From the NCBI RefSeq assembly GCF_000002875.2, contig NC_009417.2:291929-355928 (forward strand): a DNA stretch of 64,000 nt. The letters run 5' to 3'. Source of the DNA: Leishmania infantum JPCM5. Its lineage: Eukaryota > Euglenozoa > Kinetoplastea > Trypanosomatida > Trypanosomatidae. The stretch's first letter is position 1. Every line of letters starts with the position of its first letter. The notes under the pieces were generated by a model, which worked only from the letters and a program-made list of their open reading frames with translations, did not search any database and was not told the origin of the DNA. Below, in pieces: positions 51,124 to 61,738 of this stretch. A program made the position numbers and the translations under genes.

Positions 51124-52908
51124 ATGTCGCACCGATACGAGGATGCCGTGCTAAAAGGAACGGCCCTGCTGTTGCTGGACCTGCCACCAGCGCTCCTCAA
51201 CGCCCCCCAGCCGCTGCAGAAGCTGTTCGATACGCATTACCCCGATAACGGAATAACGCACATCTTGTTGAACACAACGCCGATCCGCAGCACATCTGAC
51301 GAGAATGTCATGGAGTGTGGGGTCGTGTTCTTTTCGTCCTCGAAAGCGCTGTGGACGATTCTGGACCGAGTGCGAGTGCTACTGCGCACCGAGGACGGCG
51401 CGCTAGAGTTGCGGCGTGGCTACTTGACACTGGGTGTGCATGAGGTGCTGGTGGAGGGAGTTGTGACGTGGGGCGCAGAAGGGCGACAGCGCCCCACCTC
51501 TGTTCCACAGGCCGCTACACCAACACTCGCGCCGGCCGTGGCGCCATGTGCCAAGGATGCGAAAAACTCTGCTATGTCGGGGAGCGCGCCGACGCTAGTC
51601 TCCGTCCCGGCCACCACTTCAGCGACAGCATCGGAAGCCGTGCGTGCTCCGCGAAATGAAGAAGTGCACTCGAGTCGCGGAGAGACGGTGGGTGGCGTGC
51701 AAAGTTGTGGTGCGGTTTGCGAGACGGTGGTAGTCACTTTTCTGTTCAAGGAAATATATAATCGCCACCGCGACAACAGAGAGGACCCCACGCATGGAAG
51801 ACAGGGTGGTGTTGCGGCGAGCTTCCCTCTGTCGCCGTTCATGGTGTACCAAATGCTGGTAGGTGAGTGTCAGCCCAGAAAAATTGTTCTCATCGAGTGC
51901 CAGCGCGCTTTGGCGAAGCGCGAATGGAGGGCACTGGTCGAGCTGGAGAACGCTGATGTGGCGGCGCAAGTGATTCGCGTCTTCACGCGCCGCGCCGTGG
52001 AGTTTATAAGTGAGTCGAACGCATACAAGGTACCGGAGCGCAGTCGCAAGCCGCCAGAGAAGGGGCCGCTGCCGATCTGCGCCGAGGTGCGCTACTATGT
52101 GAATTGCTACTACAGTGTGCGCAAAGGCCAGAGCCATTTTCTTCCAAACGGGGCTCGCAACTATCATCGCACTGTGGCGGTTCGTCCCTTCTGCAGAGCC
52201 GAGCTGGACCTTACCGATCCGCAGAACCTGGCAAGGCTGCATGTTAAAGCTCCGCGCGAGTGGAAACATGATCCTCACGCAATAAGACCTGCGTCTATTC
52301 GTGAGAGCGAATCGCCGAACAGAGCCGACACGTGCGAGGAGGAAGGCCGACCAAATAAATCGCCGTCGGCTGCCGCGCCGCCCAAGCGTCGTCGCTCGCC
52401 GTCCCTGCGCGACAGCCAGCGGCGTTCGAGGCGGTCGCCGTCGTACTCACGCACCCGCTCCGCCTCCTGCTCCTCGTCTCGCTCGTACTCCCGTGCCTCT
52501 TCGTCGTCATCGTCACGGCGTTACCGCCGCTACCACGGTCGCCGCGTTGACCGCCGCCACGGCGATGAGCGGTGGCACGATGCGCGCGCGGCGGCGCCAA
52601 GGGAGCATCAGAATACTGAAGCAGCCGGCCCTGTTGCGGCGGTGGCCCCGGAGACGGCTGTCCGTGTCGAGGCCCAGTCAATGGCCGCGGCGACGCATGC
52701 GCAGACGCAGCCCCAGCAGAAGACACACGTGATGCGCGAGCCTGCGTCAGCAACGCCTGCGCTGCCGGCGGTGGCCTACGACAGCCACGGTCCTCTACCG
52801 GTCGGGTGGCGCCCCATCTTCTCTCAGGAGTACCAGCAAACCTACTACGCCTACCGTGACCCGAACACCGGTGTGGAAACGACCACGTGGGAACGACCTG
52901 CGACATAA
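51124..52908 (+). CDS. RRM-like, RS-rich and WW-domain protein (putative splicing factor)
   Basis: A 594-residue protein with three recognisable parts. The N-terminal ~340 residues hold two possible divergent RRM folds: about 10-110 (TALLLLDLPPALLN, CGVVFFSSSKALWTILDRV) and about 250-310 (KIVLIECQ, WRALVELENADVAAQVI), where the short strands resemble RNP2 and RNP1 without their aromatic residues. A long Ala/Thr/Ser linker separates them. Residues about 415-485 form an Arg/Ser-rich domain (RRSPSLRDSQRRSRRSPSYS) of the kind phosphorylated by SR kinases. The last ~38 residues are a WW domain (LPVGWRPI, YYAYRDPNTGVETTTWERP) with both Trp and the closing Pro. WW domains bind proline-rich partners such as SF1/BBP. 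The combination points to pre-mRNA or trans-splicing, in the nucleus; that is inference. No membrane segment. Confidence 0.7.
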   Translation: MSHRYEDAVLKGTALLLLDLPPALLNAPQPLQKLFDTHYPDNGITHILLNTTPIRSTSDENVMECGVVFFSSSKALWTILDRVRVLLRTEDGALELRRGYLTLGVHEVLVEGVVTWGAEGRQRPTSVPQAATPTLAPAVAPCAKDAKNSAMSGSAPTLVSVPATTSATASEAVRAPRNEEVHSSRGETVGGVQSCGAVCETVVVTFLFKEIYNRHRDNREDPTHGRQGGVAASFPLSPFMVYQMLVGECQPRKIVLIECQRALAKREWRALVELENADVAAQVIRVFTRRAVEFISESNAYKVPERSRKPPEKGPLPICAEVRYYVNCYYSVRKGQSHFLPNGARNYHRTVAVRPFCRAELDLTDPQNLARLHVKAPREWKHDPHAIRPASIRESESPNRADTCEEEGRPNKSPSAAAPPKRRRSPSLRDSQRRSRRSPSYSRTRSASCSSSRSYSRASSSSSSRRYRRYHGRRVDRRHGDERWHDARAAAPREHQNTEAAGPVAAVAPETAVRVEAQSMAAATHAQTQPQQKTHVMREPASATPALPAVAYDSHGPLPVGWRPIFSQEYQQTYYAYRDPNTGVETTTWERPAT

Positions 52909-55900
52909 AGCAGTGTGGGGTGCAGATGGGGGTGGGGGAGGAATAGCGTGCATGTCCGTGTGTTGCACCTGTCTGTGCGCCCACTCCTACCCGCATAAGC
53001 GGCCCTCCCCCCCCCACACACACACACTCTCCGGCGCGAATGTACAAGAGCCGAGCGGAGGTGTAGCCGGGAACCATTCAGGATAGGAAACTGAAGCGTG
53101 TCACGCCTTGCGGGGTAAGCCCGTTGGGTGGTTGGTGCGTGCCTTTGCACGCACGTTTTCTCTTCGCACAGCGAAGCACGCGACGCAGCGCTGACCGTGT
53201 CGTTGCTGTACTGTGTGTGTGCCGGTGCGCGGACAAAATGGAATCGCTGCCTTCAAGCCTCATTGAGGAGAGGGCGTGGATTTCTCGCTCCGCTCTTGGG
53301 ACGTGTGTGCGATGTCTCTGTTCTCTGTGCTGTCTGTGCGCGTGTGTGCCCTTGATGTGCGCAAGCGACACGTAAGCACTGTCGTAGCGCGTTACTCTTG
53401 CCGTGTACAGCGATGAAAAGTGTGCGCTATGCGAGGAGGTGCCTGGTGGTAGCAGCTTGCGTGCGCCCACTCGTCGATCATACGCAGTGTCAGAGGGACA
53501 CGATGCGACTGCAGCAGCCAAGCCGAGGGGAGGCAGAGACTCTAGCCGGAGGTCCACAGTAGCGCTCAGCGCTTGCGAGCCCGAAACGCACTCGACCCCG
53601 CACTCCACATCTCTCTCCTCAGATGTGCTCCGCCATCGGCGCCGTCCTCACCACGACGTGCGTTCTGAGTTTGTCGAGGTACTGCCTCCAGTCCGGATGT
53701 GCAGGCCTTGGGGCATTTGTGCATCCTCGGCGCCGGTCCAGCGGCATCAAGGGCTATCCGACAACACGCGACGTCCTCATATCGTCGCAGCATCCTCTTG
53801 AGTCCCCGGAAGAGAATAGCGGAGCCCGAGACAAGGAAGNCGNCCCCCCGACCTACGCCAGCCCCNNTNGANNCANNNNNNNNNNNNAANANNTCCCTCC
53901 CCCCGCTTCGTCTCCGCTGCCGCTATCGGCGGGTGTGAGAGAGAGGGGGTTGCGAAGCGTGCGACGTAGATGCACTACTGCTGCGAGCGTAGCGTAGCAG
54001 GTATGCGTGTGTGTATGTGCGAATGCGCATGGCGACAATGCTGCTCTTGTCGAAACTGAATGTTTCGTGCCTGCGTGCTCGCGCACGGGCGCTAAGCTCC
54101 CTAGACGCTTGCGCACACACGAGGAGCACGCATTGCTGTGGCTCAGCCTATGGGTTTTCAGCGAACAATGAAGTCATAGGGCTCTGCGCCCGACCACTCT
54201 TCCAGCCTCTTCTGTCGATGTCTCCCCCGCGCTGCGCAAGCAGAAAGAGCGCAGTGGATTCGACTGATGCTCCCCCAAAAACGGACTTATCTACTTCGCG
54301 TGCGTTTTCTGATCAGCAAAGCAGCGCGTATTGTGCGTGATAGCGGACAGCGGATGGCAGCAGGTGGACGGGCGCTTCCCATGCTGCTCTTGCGTGTTTT
54401 CTGTTTCTTTTTTTTTCATTGTGAGCTCTTCAATGGCCTCACAGTTAACGTGCTTGCTTCAGCAGGTTTGCCCCCCCCCCCACCCACCACCACCACCACC
54501 CTCCTCTTCCACCTTTCCTTTGCTCGTCTGCCGACCGCCTGATGCCTGCCTTCCGCCTCCCAATCACTCGCCCCTCAAAAAAAAAAACCTCTCTCTGATG
54601 CAATCTGGCACTGTCGCTCCCCTCGTGAGCCTTGCTGTCTCTTGTTCGGATGCGCACAAGGATGCGGCGGAGTTGTGTGTTCTTCAGGCGGGATGTCTGT
54701 GAGCAGCTGATGGATGATCGAGTCGGGCGGAGGCTTGTGCATCGGCTGAACAACAGCATACAACGGCGGCAGGAGAGCGAAAGCAGCATGTGTCCCACCG
54801 ACTTTCGGTAGGTCCCAACGCTGTCCTCGTGTGCCCTATGTCTCTGTCTACGCCCCGCCTCCCTTTCCATCTGCGTGTCGTGACGGTGGTGAGGGGTTCG
54901 TTTCTTTCGCGCGCCCACGCGCATTCTTTCCTCCCCGCGCGAGTGTCGCTGAGGAAGATGAGCGTCTGCTCGCATGTCGATGAAAAGTAAGGTTTGGTAA
55001 TATGTTGGCTGATGGATGGGTGAGTTTGCCCACGCGGGATGCAGTTTTCAGTTGTGTGCTTTGGGTGTCTTCATACGGAATCTAACATCGTCTTACATGC
55101 CTATGTGTTCGTTTTTCTTTCTTCTGTCTCTAAGCAAAGAAAAAGCCTGTCCATCCCCCCATCTCTCACCACGCGGAGAGAGTCTATAGCGAATCTTGCA
55201 TGCGTGTATTCTGGCCCCGCACGTGTCGAGCACAGTCAGCCTCGCTGCTTGAAGAAGAGAGCGGAGGGGGGATGCTGCCCAACGCGCGACGGCTTGTAGT
55301 GGTCGTGGTGCTGGAGCATGTATCAGCATCTTCCTCTCCTTCTGTTTCGCGCCTGTGGTGCTCCCCAAGCGAACCCATGCTTGCCGTGCTCGCGCCGTTC
55401 CTTGGAGGGGGACTTTTTTCTGCTCTTAGATGGCGCACCGCAGCCGTCGAACTGCCGACGAGCGTGCCTGTGCATGCCGCGGGAGGCGTCTGTGCCCTTG
55501 CTTGACTAGCAAGCCACATGGTGTGTGTGTGTGTTTCTTTGCCATCTCTGCCTCGATTTGCGCAAACACGCTCACACCCACGCGCGTGGACACCAGCGAT
55601 TCATGTCCCGCTGCCGTCGCTTGGACTCTTTTTCAAACCTTTGCGATACCGCTGCTCTCTCCCTCCCTCCCCCACCTCTTCTTCCTCTGTCTTGAGTTTC
55701 TTCGAAGTGGCGCTGTCATCGCCTGTGAGAGCGATTCGCCAACGGTACGTGACAGTGAAAACCAGGAAACCCGTCGCGGTGCTCACGTGCACGCCCTCCG
55801 CTGCACATTTGATGGGAGCGCACGAGCCTGCAAGCATCAACCCAGAAGCGGGCACAAAAGAAAAGGATTCCAGCACTCACGTCTCTCTCCCTCTTTGTGT

Positions 55901-56126
55901 GTGTCTGGGTGCCTGATGGGTGGGTGAGCCAGAGAGGAATCCCTGCACAAACTTTTCCTGCACAGACCCACGCACACACACAAACACACACACGCATCCC
56001 GCTCTCACGCAAGACCATAAAAGAGGAAGAGGCTGCGGGCAACAAGGACGGCTCTACGCGCGCAGAAACCAATAGGGAGAGCTGCCGAGGGCTCCACGTA
56101 CTTCTTTTTTGCTGTTTTGGGACGCC
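52909..56126. other. Long gene-free spacer with low-quality bases
   Basis: Spacer of 3.2 kb containing a short N-rich patch (53840-53893), a T-run (54410-54419), a C-run followed by CCA repeats (54470-54500), an A-run (54579-54587) and T/C-rich stretches. CA-rich sequence (55965-55995) precedes the Skp1-like gene. No gene or SIDER2 copy seen. Confidence 0.6.
53840..53893. other. Low-quality/ambiguous bases
   Basis: Scattered and clustered N between 53840 and 53893, bordering C-runs; a sequencing or consensus problem rather than biology. Confidence 0.95.
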
Positions 56127-57182
56127 ATGGCGCTGCGCTTGCCTAATTTATCGCCGACGAGCACGCTCGCTTCTGCTGGGCAGATCCTTATCTTAGTTGC
56201 TTCCGATGGGGTGCGCGTTCCAGTCAAGCGCGCCATCGCCACCGAGGCCTCTTTCGTCTTGCGCGACCTGTTAGACGGACAAGACGTGCTACCCACGGTG
56301 CACCATGATGATGGCCGCCCTGGCCTCGGTTTCATCGGTGACGAGAGGCCGTCGCCTCATGTCTCGAGCCCCAAGGGATCGGATGCGGCGACAAAGCTGG
56401 AGAACTTGTTCGAGGTACCTGACGCAGCCACGCCAGCTACGTCTGGCGGGGCGTTTCCGCCACCTCGCCCGACACAGCATGAGGGAGGCGACGCCAACAC
56501 GTTGGTAGCCAAAGCAGCCGCGAAAGCAGCTGTGCCAGACCTGATGGACTTCTTCCCTGTGGCGCCGGCTGCCGACCCGCCACTTGATATATCAGCGGAG
56601 ATGCCTGCCTCGGTGGAGGCGACACCGCTGTCGAACGCTTCGCCCCGCTTTTCTGCCGCCCCCGCCTACGCGGTTCGAGCAACGCCGACTGAGCAGGTGC
56701 AGCCCTTGGCGCAGACCACGCACTCCCCATCCCGTCCCTCGCCGCCGCCCATGCTACCGCCGACGGAGGTGGAGGTTCCGTTCCCGTACTTTACTGGCGA
56801 CATCTTGGAGCGGGTGTGCCGTCATATGTCGTACCGCTTCCGCATGTCATCGTTTGGCAGCGAGGACGGGTGCTACCGCGTGTACGCCATGAAGGCGCGC
56901 ACGATCCCGCGTCCCATGACGCTGCCGTTGGTGGAGTACCTGGATGCAAAGGATCGGGCCTTCATCGCCGACTGGGATGAACTCATCACGGTGCAGATGG
57001 TGAAGGCGGCAACCCTCCTCAATTACGAGGAACTGCTGCAACTGGCCTCGGCAAAGCTGGCCTCATATCTTATTGAACGCGACTTGGAGGGGGTGCGAAC
57101 GCTGCTCGGTGTCAAGGGTGACTTCGACCTCGCCGAGAACGCTGAGCTGAAGAAGGAACAGGTGGTGGACTACTTGCGCTAG
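56127..57182 (+). CDS. Skp1/elongin-C-like protein with a large internal insertion
   Basis: A 351-residue protein. Residues about 20-55 match the start of the Skp1/elongin-C BTB/POZ fold (ILILVASDGVRVPVKRAIAT, SFVLRDLL). The rest of the fold resumes at about 210: VEVPFPYFTGDILERVCRHM, then the helix TVQMVKAATLLNYEELLQLA and the Skp1-type C-terminal block LASYLIERDLEGVRTLLGVK followed by DFDLAENAELKKEQ. This last block is specific to Skp1 and forms the F-box binding face, so an SCF-type ubiquitin-ligase adaptor is a reasonable reading. Between the two halves lies an Ala/Pro/Ser-rich insert of about 150 residues, where Skp1 has only a short acidic loop. The usual length is about 160 residues. 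The final WCxxK motif of Skp1 is missing. A kinetoplastid-specific Skp1 paralogue is the most likely identity. Confidence 0.7.
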   Translation: MALRLPNLSPTSTLASAGQILILVASDGVRVPVKRAIATEASFVLRDLLDGQDVLPTVHHDDGRPGLGFIGDERPSPHVSSPKGSDAATKLENLFEVPDAATPATSGGAFPPPRPTQHEGGDANTLVAKAAAKAAVPDLMDFFPVAPAADPPLDISAEMPASVEATPLSNASPRFSAAPAYAVRATPTEQVQPLAQTTHSPSRPSPPPMLPPTEVEVPFPYFTGDILERVCRHMSYRFRMSSFGSEDGCYRVYAMKARTIPRPMTLPLVEYLDAKDRAFIADWDELITVQMVKAATLLNYEELLQLASAKLASYLIERDLEGVRTLLGVKGDFDLAENAELKKEQVVDYLR

Positions 57183-58575
57183 AGCGTCGGCGGGGGGGTG
57201 GGGCTATAATCCAGTGGGCCATGAAAGGAAGAGGAAGGGTAAGACATGAGGTGACAGCGGGGACACCCTGAAACGGGAAACCTTCATTTGGTTCACGGAG
57301 GCTCATCTAACGCAAAAGAGGAGGCCTGCTGTTGCGCAGAGGAGCGCTGGTCTTCAACACCGCTGCGCCGTGGTCGGCTCTCCTTTCCCCTTTCCCTGCT
57401 CCCGTGCTCTTTGCGTCGTATCGCCGCTGTCACTGGAGTTGCTGCACGTGACCCATCCCTCTTCGTCCGCACAGCCAGAACAGCGTCGTGCTAACCCGGA
57501 CCCCGCACAGCCCCTCTCTGTTTATCACTTCCTTCCTTGTCCAGTCTCTAGCGTGCGTGCTCGAATCGCGGCATGCCGTCTGCGTTTGTGTGTGTGCGTG
57601 TGTGTATGCCTGTACGTCCGATTCATCGATTTCTTTGTCCTACTCTTTCTGTCTGTGTGGGAGGGTCGTCTTCTGGCACAGAACTTCTTGCTTGCTGTGT
57701 AGGTGGCCCCCACATTGCTTTCGGCAAGGCCGCTGAAAAAAAAAATTGCGGCACCAACAAAACAAGCAGAAAGTAGAAGGCGAGAAGGCCGGCGGCGCAA
57801 CCAGAGCGTGCAAGAGAGTCCCTGACTGCGGCACATATGCGCAGAAGTACTCTTGCGTTACCGGCGCCACCTTCTTTTCTGTATGTGGGTTAGCGGCTGT
57901 CTGTCTGTGAGCATGCGAGTACCTTTGCATGCAGAATGAGGCAGCCGCGCATGCAAGACGGTTGCACGCGATGCCACCTGGCTGGTGTGCTTATCATGAA
58001 GGTGAGATCGACGCTATGTTTTTCGCTTTCCTTTCCTCATCGAATCTCTTTTCTTTTTGTTCACCCCCTCTATTTTCTCGCCACTTTCGGTGTCTAAACT
58101 CTTCTGGTGTGTCGGCGCTCGTGTCTGTTCGCGTTTCGAACAGACACAACGCTCCTCTGCTGCTTGTTTCGCCCTCCGTGCCCGATCCCCATCACCAACA
58201 CCCAGCGTCTGCTGCTCTCTTTGAAGTCTCCATATACATATTCTACAATGAGCAGAGAATGAGGTGTTTCTGCTCCCTTCTCCTCTCTCTCGCACAGTAA
58301 GCACACAGCAAGCGCTCTCGCCCTCTCGCGACGCTGCGCCCGACTCGTCTCACCAAACGAAAGCCACGCGCGCACACAAAAAGGCGAACAGCGCCCTTAA
58401 GAAGAGCAGCAGTGGCGATTTGGATCTCGTATCCACTCTGCTCTTACGCACAGCAAAGAAACCTAAAAAAAAAACAGCAGAAAAAAAGCCTTTGACGCAC
58501 GCCATAGCACAAGCACACATACACAGCGCTGGTGCTCTCATAACTCGCGCGCTCTAACCCTTCTCGCTAGATTCG
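57183..58575. other. Intergenic region
   Basis: Spacer of 1.4 kb with short GT tracts (57586-57606), an A-run (57736-57745), T/C-rich stretches and the acceptor at 58267-58297. It is followed by a 278-base ATG-free A-rich leader. No gene seen. Confidence 0.6.
58267..58297 (+). promoter_or_regulatory. Spliced-leader acceptor with ATG-free leader
   Basis: A near-pure pyrimidine tract is followed by the first AG at 58296-58297. The 278 bases from there to the ATG at 58576 contain no ATG, consistent with a genuine 5'UTR. Confidence 0.55.
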
Positions 58576-59004
58576 ATGGCGTCGCTCAAGGAACGCGGCA
58601 CCGTAGCGCCGGCTGAGATCGAGGCGTGCGTCACAGCCTCGGGCCCGGCAGAGATCTCTGCTGAGGAGCTGCACAAGATTCTCAACTCCCCGGAGCACGC
58701 GTCGGTGGTGGTGGTCGACGTGCGCAACGCGGATGAGTACGCCTCCTTTCACATCCCGGGGAGCATCAACAAGCCCTTCCAGGAGCTGAACTTTGCCCAG
58801 TTAGCGGACGAGGTGGAAGCGCACACGAATCACGCCGCGCACATGCTGGTGTTCGTGTCTGCGCAAAGTCCTGACGTGGATGATCTGGCGGCGCGCGAGT
58901 ACATCAACGAGTACGAGAAGTCACACGCCGCTCCCCCAACAAAGGACTCGGTTCGAGTGTTGCTGGGAGGCCTCTACACCTGGTCCCAGATCTACCCCGC
59001 GTAA
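58576..59004 (+). CDS. Rhodanese/Cdc25-fold protein of Acr2 type, catalytic residues missing
   Basis: A 142-residue soluble protein with a single rhodanese domain: ISAEELHKIL, then the core strand VVVVDVRNADEYASFHIPGS and the C-terminal RVLLGGLYTWSQIYP. Layout and size resemble the small Acr2/Cdc25-type rhodaneses, including the Leishmania arsenate/antimonate reductase ACR2, whose active loop is HC(X)5R. Here the loop reads F93-V-S95-A-Q-S-P-D-V101: the AQS part is kept, but Cys is replaced by Ser95 and Arg by Val101. The protein should therefore lack reductase, phosphatase and sulfurtransferase activity, and may be a binding or regulatory paralogue. The ATG at 58576 is the first ATG after the acceptor at 58297. 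Confidence 0.75.
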   Translation: MASLKERGTVAPAEIEACVTASGPAEISAEELHKILNSPEHASVVVVDVRNADEYASFHIPGSINKPFQELNFAQLADEVEAHTNHAAHMLVFVSAQSPDVDDLAAREYINEYEKSHAAPPTKDSVRVLLGGLYTWSQIYPA

Positions 59005-60353
59005 ACCAAAAAGAAAAAGAATAAGAGGAACAGCGAAGGAGATGAGCGAAATCTGGAGAAGGTCGCGCACTGCTTCCCTGTGTGAATCCAAGCGCATGCA
59101 TGCACGCAAGCAGGAAAAAAACGAACAGAGAGGGCTGAAAGGGAAACCCTTTCCCTTCTTCGTCCTCCTCGGCACTTGGAGCTGTCGTTTGGCTTTCGTT
59201 CGCGTGTTTTTTTCTTGCCTGATCTTTTCCAGGTCTTTTTTGGTCCGTCTTTGGAGTCGCTCACTGCCGTAGCATGTCCCGGCGACTCGCACGCTCAATC
59301 TTTTTTTCTGCTGTGAATCTCTCTTTTATCCACGAATGTTATCTGTACAGCTGCTTAGTATCGGCACGCTTGCGCGGGTGTGCCTGGTGGCTCGTGTCGA
59401 AGGGTCTCGTCGCTTCGCCTCCTCCTCCCCTCCCCTCAAATGCCATTTCGCTGGCGCTTGTGTCTCCATTATATCAATGTGCCGTCTGTTTGTGGATCTG
59501 CCGCTCCAGACAGTCGCGCTCTGCGTCTCTCCTCCTTCCCTTCTCCTCGCCCCTCCCGCGCACACGCACAACGCATACATGCATTTTAGCCTGTTACGTC
59601 TCATTCCACCCCCTCACCTCCTCGCCAAACACATCCTGGATGTAAATACATGTGTGTTGTATTCTTTTCTGGTACGCGTAAAACAATCCAAAAGAAACAC
59701 GCAAACAAAAACACAATATAAGGAGGCCTCCTTGTTGCGCGCGCCGTTCGGGCGTCTGTGAGTGGACGTGAAGGTATGCCTGTGCGCCGCGCCCCTCTCC
59801 CGTCCTCTCGGTGTTATTGCTTCTTTCCGTTGTGCCGATGTGTTTTAAAGATACGCTTTTTCTGTGGTGTGAGTTTTTCCTCTCCCTTCGGCAGGCTTCG
59901 CCCTCCCCTCCCCCCCCACACACACACGCCTCATCTCTCTCGCTCACTGAGTCAGGCGGAGACACCCTCGCACTTGCCCCATCATTGGCGAAGAGGGCCT
60001 ATGCATGTTCTGCTAAGGGCCACCGACGAAGCGGAACGTCGGAGAACAGAAGAAAGAGCAGCCTGAGCACCAACATCGGCAGCCACACCTCGTACTCCCT
60101 TGTCTTTTGGCGTCTCGCGCGTCCCCTGGACCGCGGCGGCTCGCGGTGATGGTTTTATAGCCCGGTATATGCTAAGGTGTTGGCGCGCTGACAAGGGCAA
60201 GAGTTCAGCGAAACAGACAGACAAGCACGGGAGGGCTCAGAGGGCGCCGGGCCTCCGTCAACTAGATGCCCTCACACACGCACGCAAGCCTCCCACAGGA
60301 TGCATGCATACACGGAAAAAAAAGGCATGTCTCCCATGCGATGACACTCCGTC

Positions 60354-60373
60354 TGTGTGTGTGTGTGTGTGTG
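60354..60373. repeat. TG microsatellite
   Basis: About ten TG units in the spacer before the acyltransferase gene. Confidence 0.9.
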
Positions 60374-60732
60374 GAGGGTTTTTTTGCGTGTATGGGCGGG
60401 TATGCGTCATCCCCATCCTGTCCGCTTGCAGCGGCAACGCTGAGGCCATTCGCTTGGAATCGTATTAGGCCCCTCTTCATTGTCGCGGCGCCCACCTCTG
60501 TTTTGTTTCGCTATGCCGAGCAGCGATAAAACGGAGGCACGCGAAGCAGCAGCGCAAAAGAAAAAGGAAACATATTTACAATGACGGAGGGCAGCGACCA
60601 TTCAGGTGTGGGGAGGAGCTGTCAGCGCTTTCCTCTCCCCCGCCCATCACCACGCGCTGTTGTGTGTGTGTGTGTTTCCGCCAGTAACGTGGACCAATAG
60701 AGGAAGTAGCTATCCCTTCGGCATCTGAGATA

Positions 60733-60756
60733 TGCGGAGAGCGTAGGCTCTCCGCA
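60733..60756. other. Perfect stem-loop, 10-bp stem and 4-base loop
   Basis: TGCGGAGAGC and GCTCTCCGCA flank the loop GTAG. The pairing is complete over ten bases and GC-rich, so the RNA should fold stably. Its role is unknown. Confidence 0.75.
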
Positions 60757-61702
60757 GTAGCAGGAGCTGGCGCAGACGCATGTAGGTGGCGAGGCAGAGA
60801 TGTGAGCAGCCCATTGAGCACAGAAAAGGCGCACCCCCGGTCACGACCCTTGACAGTCATGTGCTCTCGACTGGTACGGCCTCGAACGCGCGATGCTGCT
60901 CATTACAGCCTACCCCTTCTATCCCCTGCATTTCACACTGCCCATCTTTCTCACAAATTCCCTGTTTATCGCATGCCATCTCAAGTGCGTGTGACGGCTG
61001 TGTAGATACGAGCGAAGCGCTCTCATTCGATCACTTCACAGTTACGCACAACTATCTCGTCTGTCTCAAACCCCTCCCGCCCTCATTCGCTGGTGAACCG
61101 TGTTGAGGTCTCTTATTACTGTTCCATCGGTCACCAAAGGTATCCGAAACCTGCATTTCACGCATCCAAAACACTCCCTGCTCGGAGCGGTACATTGTAG
61201 AGGGGGTTTGGCAAATCGCGCGGACTTGTGTGACCTGTTTCTTGCTGCGCACCACTTATACATCCTTCTCGGCGCTACAGCGTCGGTGACACTGCTCTTT
61301 ACCTCCTCCGTACACTCGTTTGTACGCTCACCGAACTTCTGCGCCTGCATCCGCAGAGGAGAGGCTGGGCACCCACTCAACTATGTGTTTGTGTGTCTAT
61401 GAAACTCTCTCGTGTGCAATTCTGTTTCTGCCGTATCTGTTGTCGCCTGGCTTCTTTGCTCACTTCTTGTGTATCCGGTCGGCCTTTTCACGGACTTCAT
61501 CTCACTGGCCTGTGCGTGTGTCTTCGAGAAAAACAATCGTCTCTTCCGCTCCGCTCCTCTTCGCTCTTGTAGTTGAGTCGCGACTGTGTGTCGTAGGCCG
61601 CGCATCCGTGTGGTATATGCAGAAAGCGCCGCTGCCGCTACGCAACATAGGCCGAAGAACGAGCGGCGAAAACCTCGCCAGCCCCACGCGCAGAGGCGCA
61701 CG

Positions 61703-61729
61703 CGCTTTTCTTTGGTTCTCTTCGACTAG
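61703..61729 (+). promoter_or_regulatory. Spliced-leader acceptor
   Basis: A T/C-rich tract with AG at 61728-61729, nine bases before the ATG at 61739. Confidence 0.5.
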
Positions 61730-61738
61730 TAACCAGCA

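Larger units (their letters stand above)
59005..61738. other. Long gene-free spacer with a perfect hairpin
   Basis: Spacer of 2.7 kb with T/C-rich stretches (59160-59560), TG microsatellites (60354-60373, 60661-60675) and a perfect 10-base stem-loop at 60733-60756. T/C-rich leader sequence follows before the acyltransferase gene. Open frames here are low complexity. No SIDER2 copy seen. Confidence 0.6.

Noticed and set aside
54712..54765. Possible C/D-box snoRNA (TGATGGATGATC ... CTGA)
   Set aside because: The boxes are imperfect, terminal stems do not pair and no repeat cluster is present.
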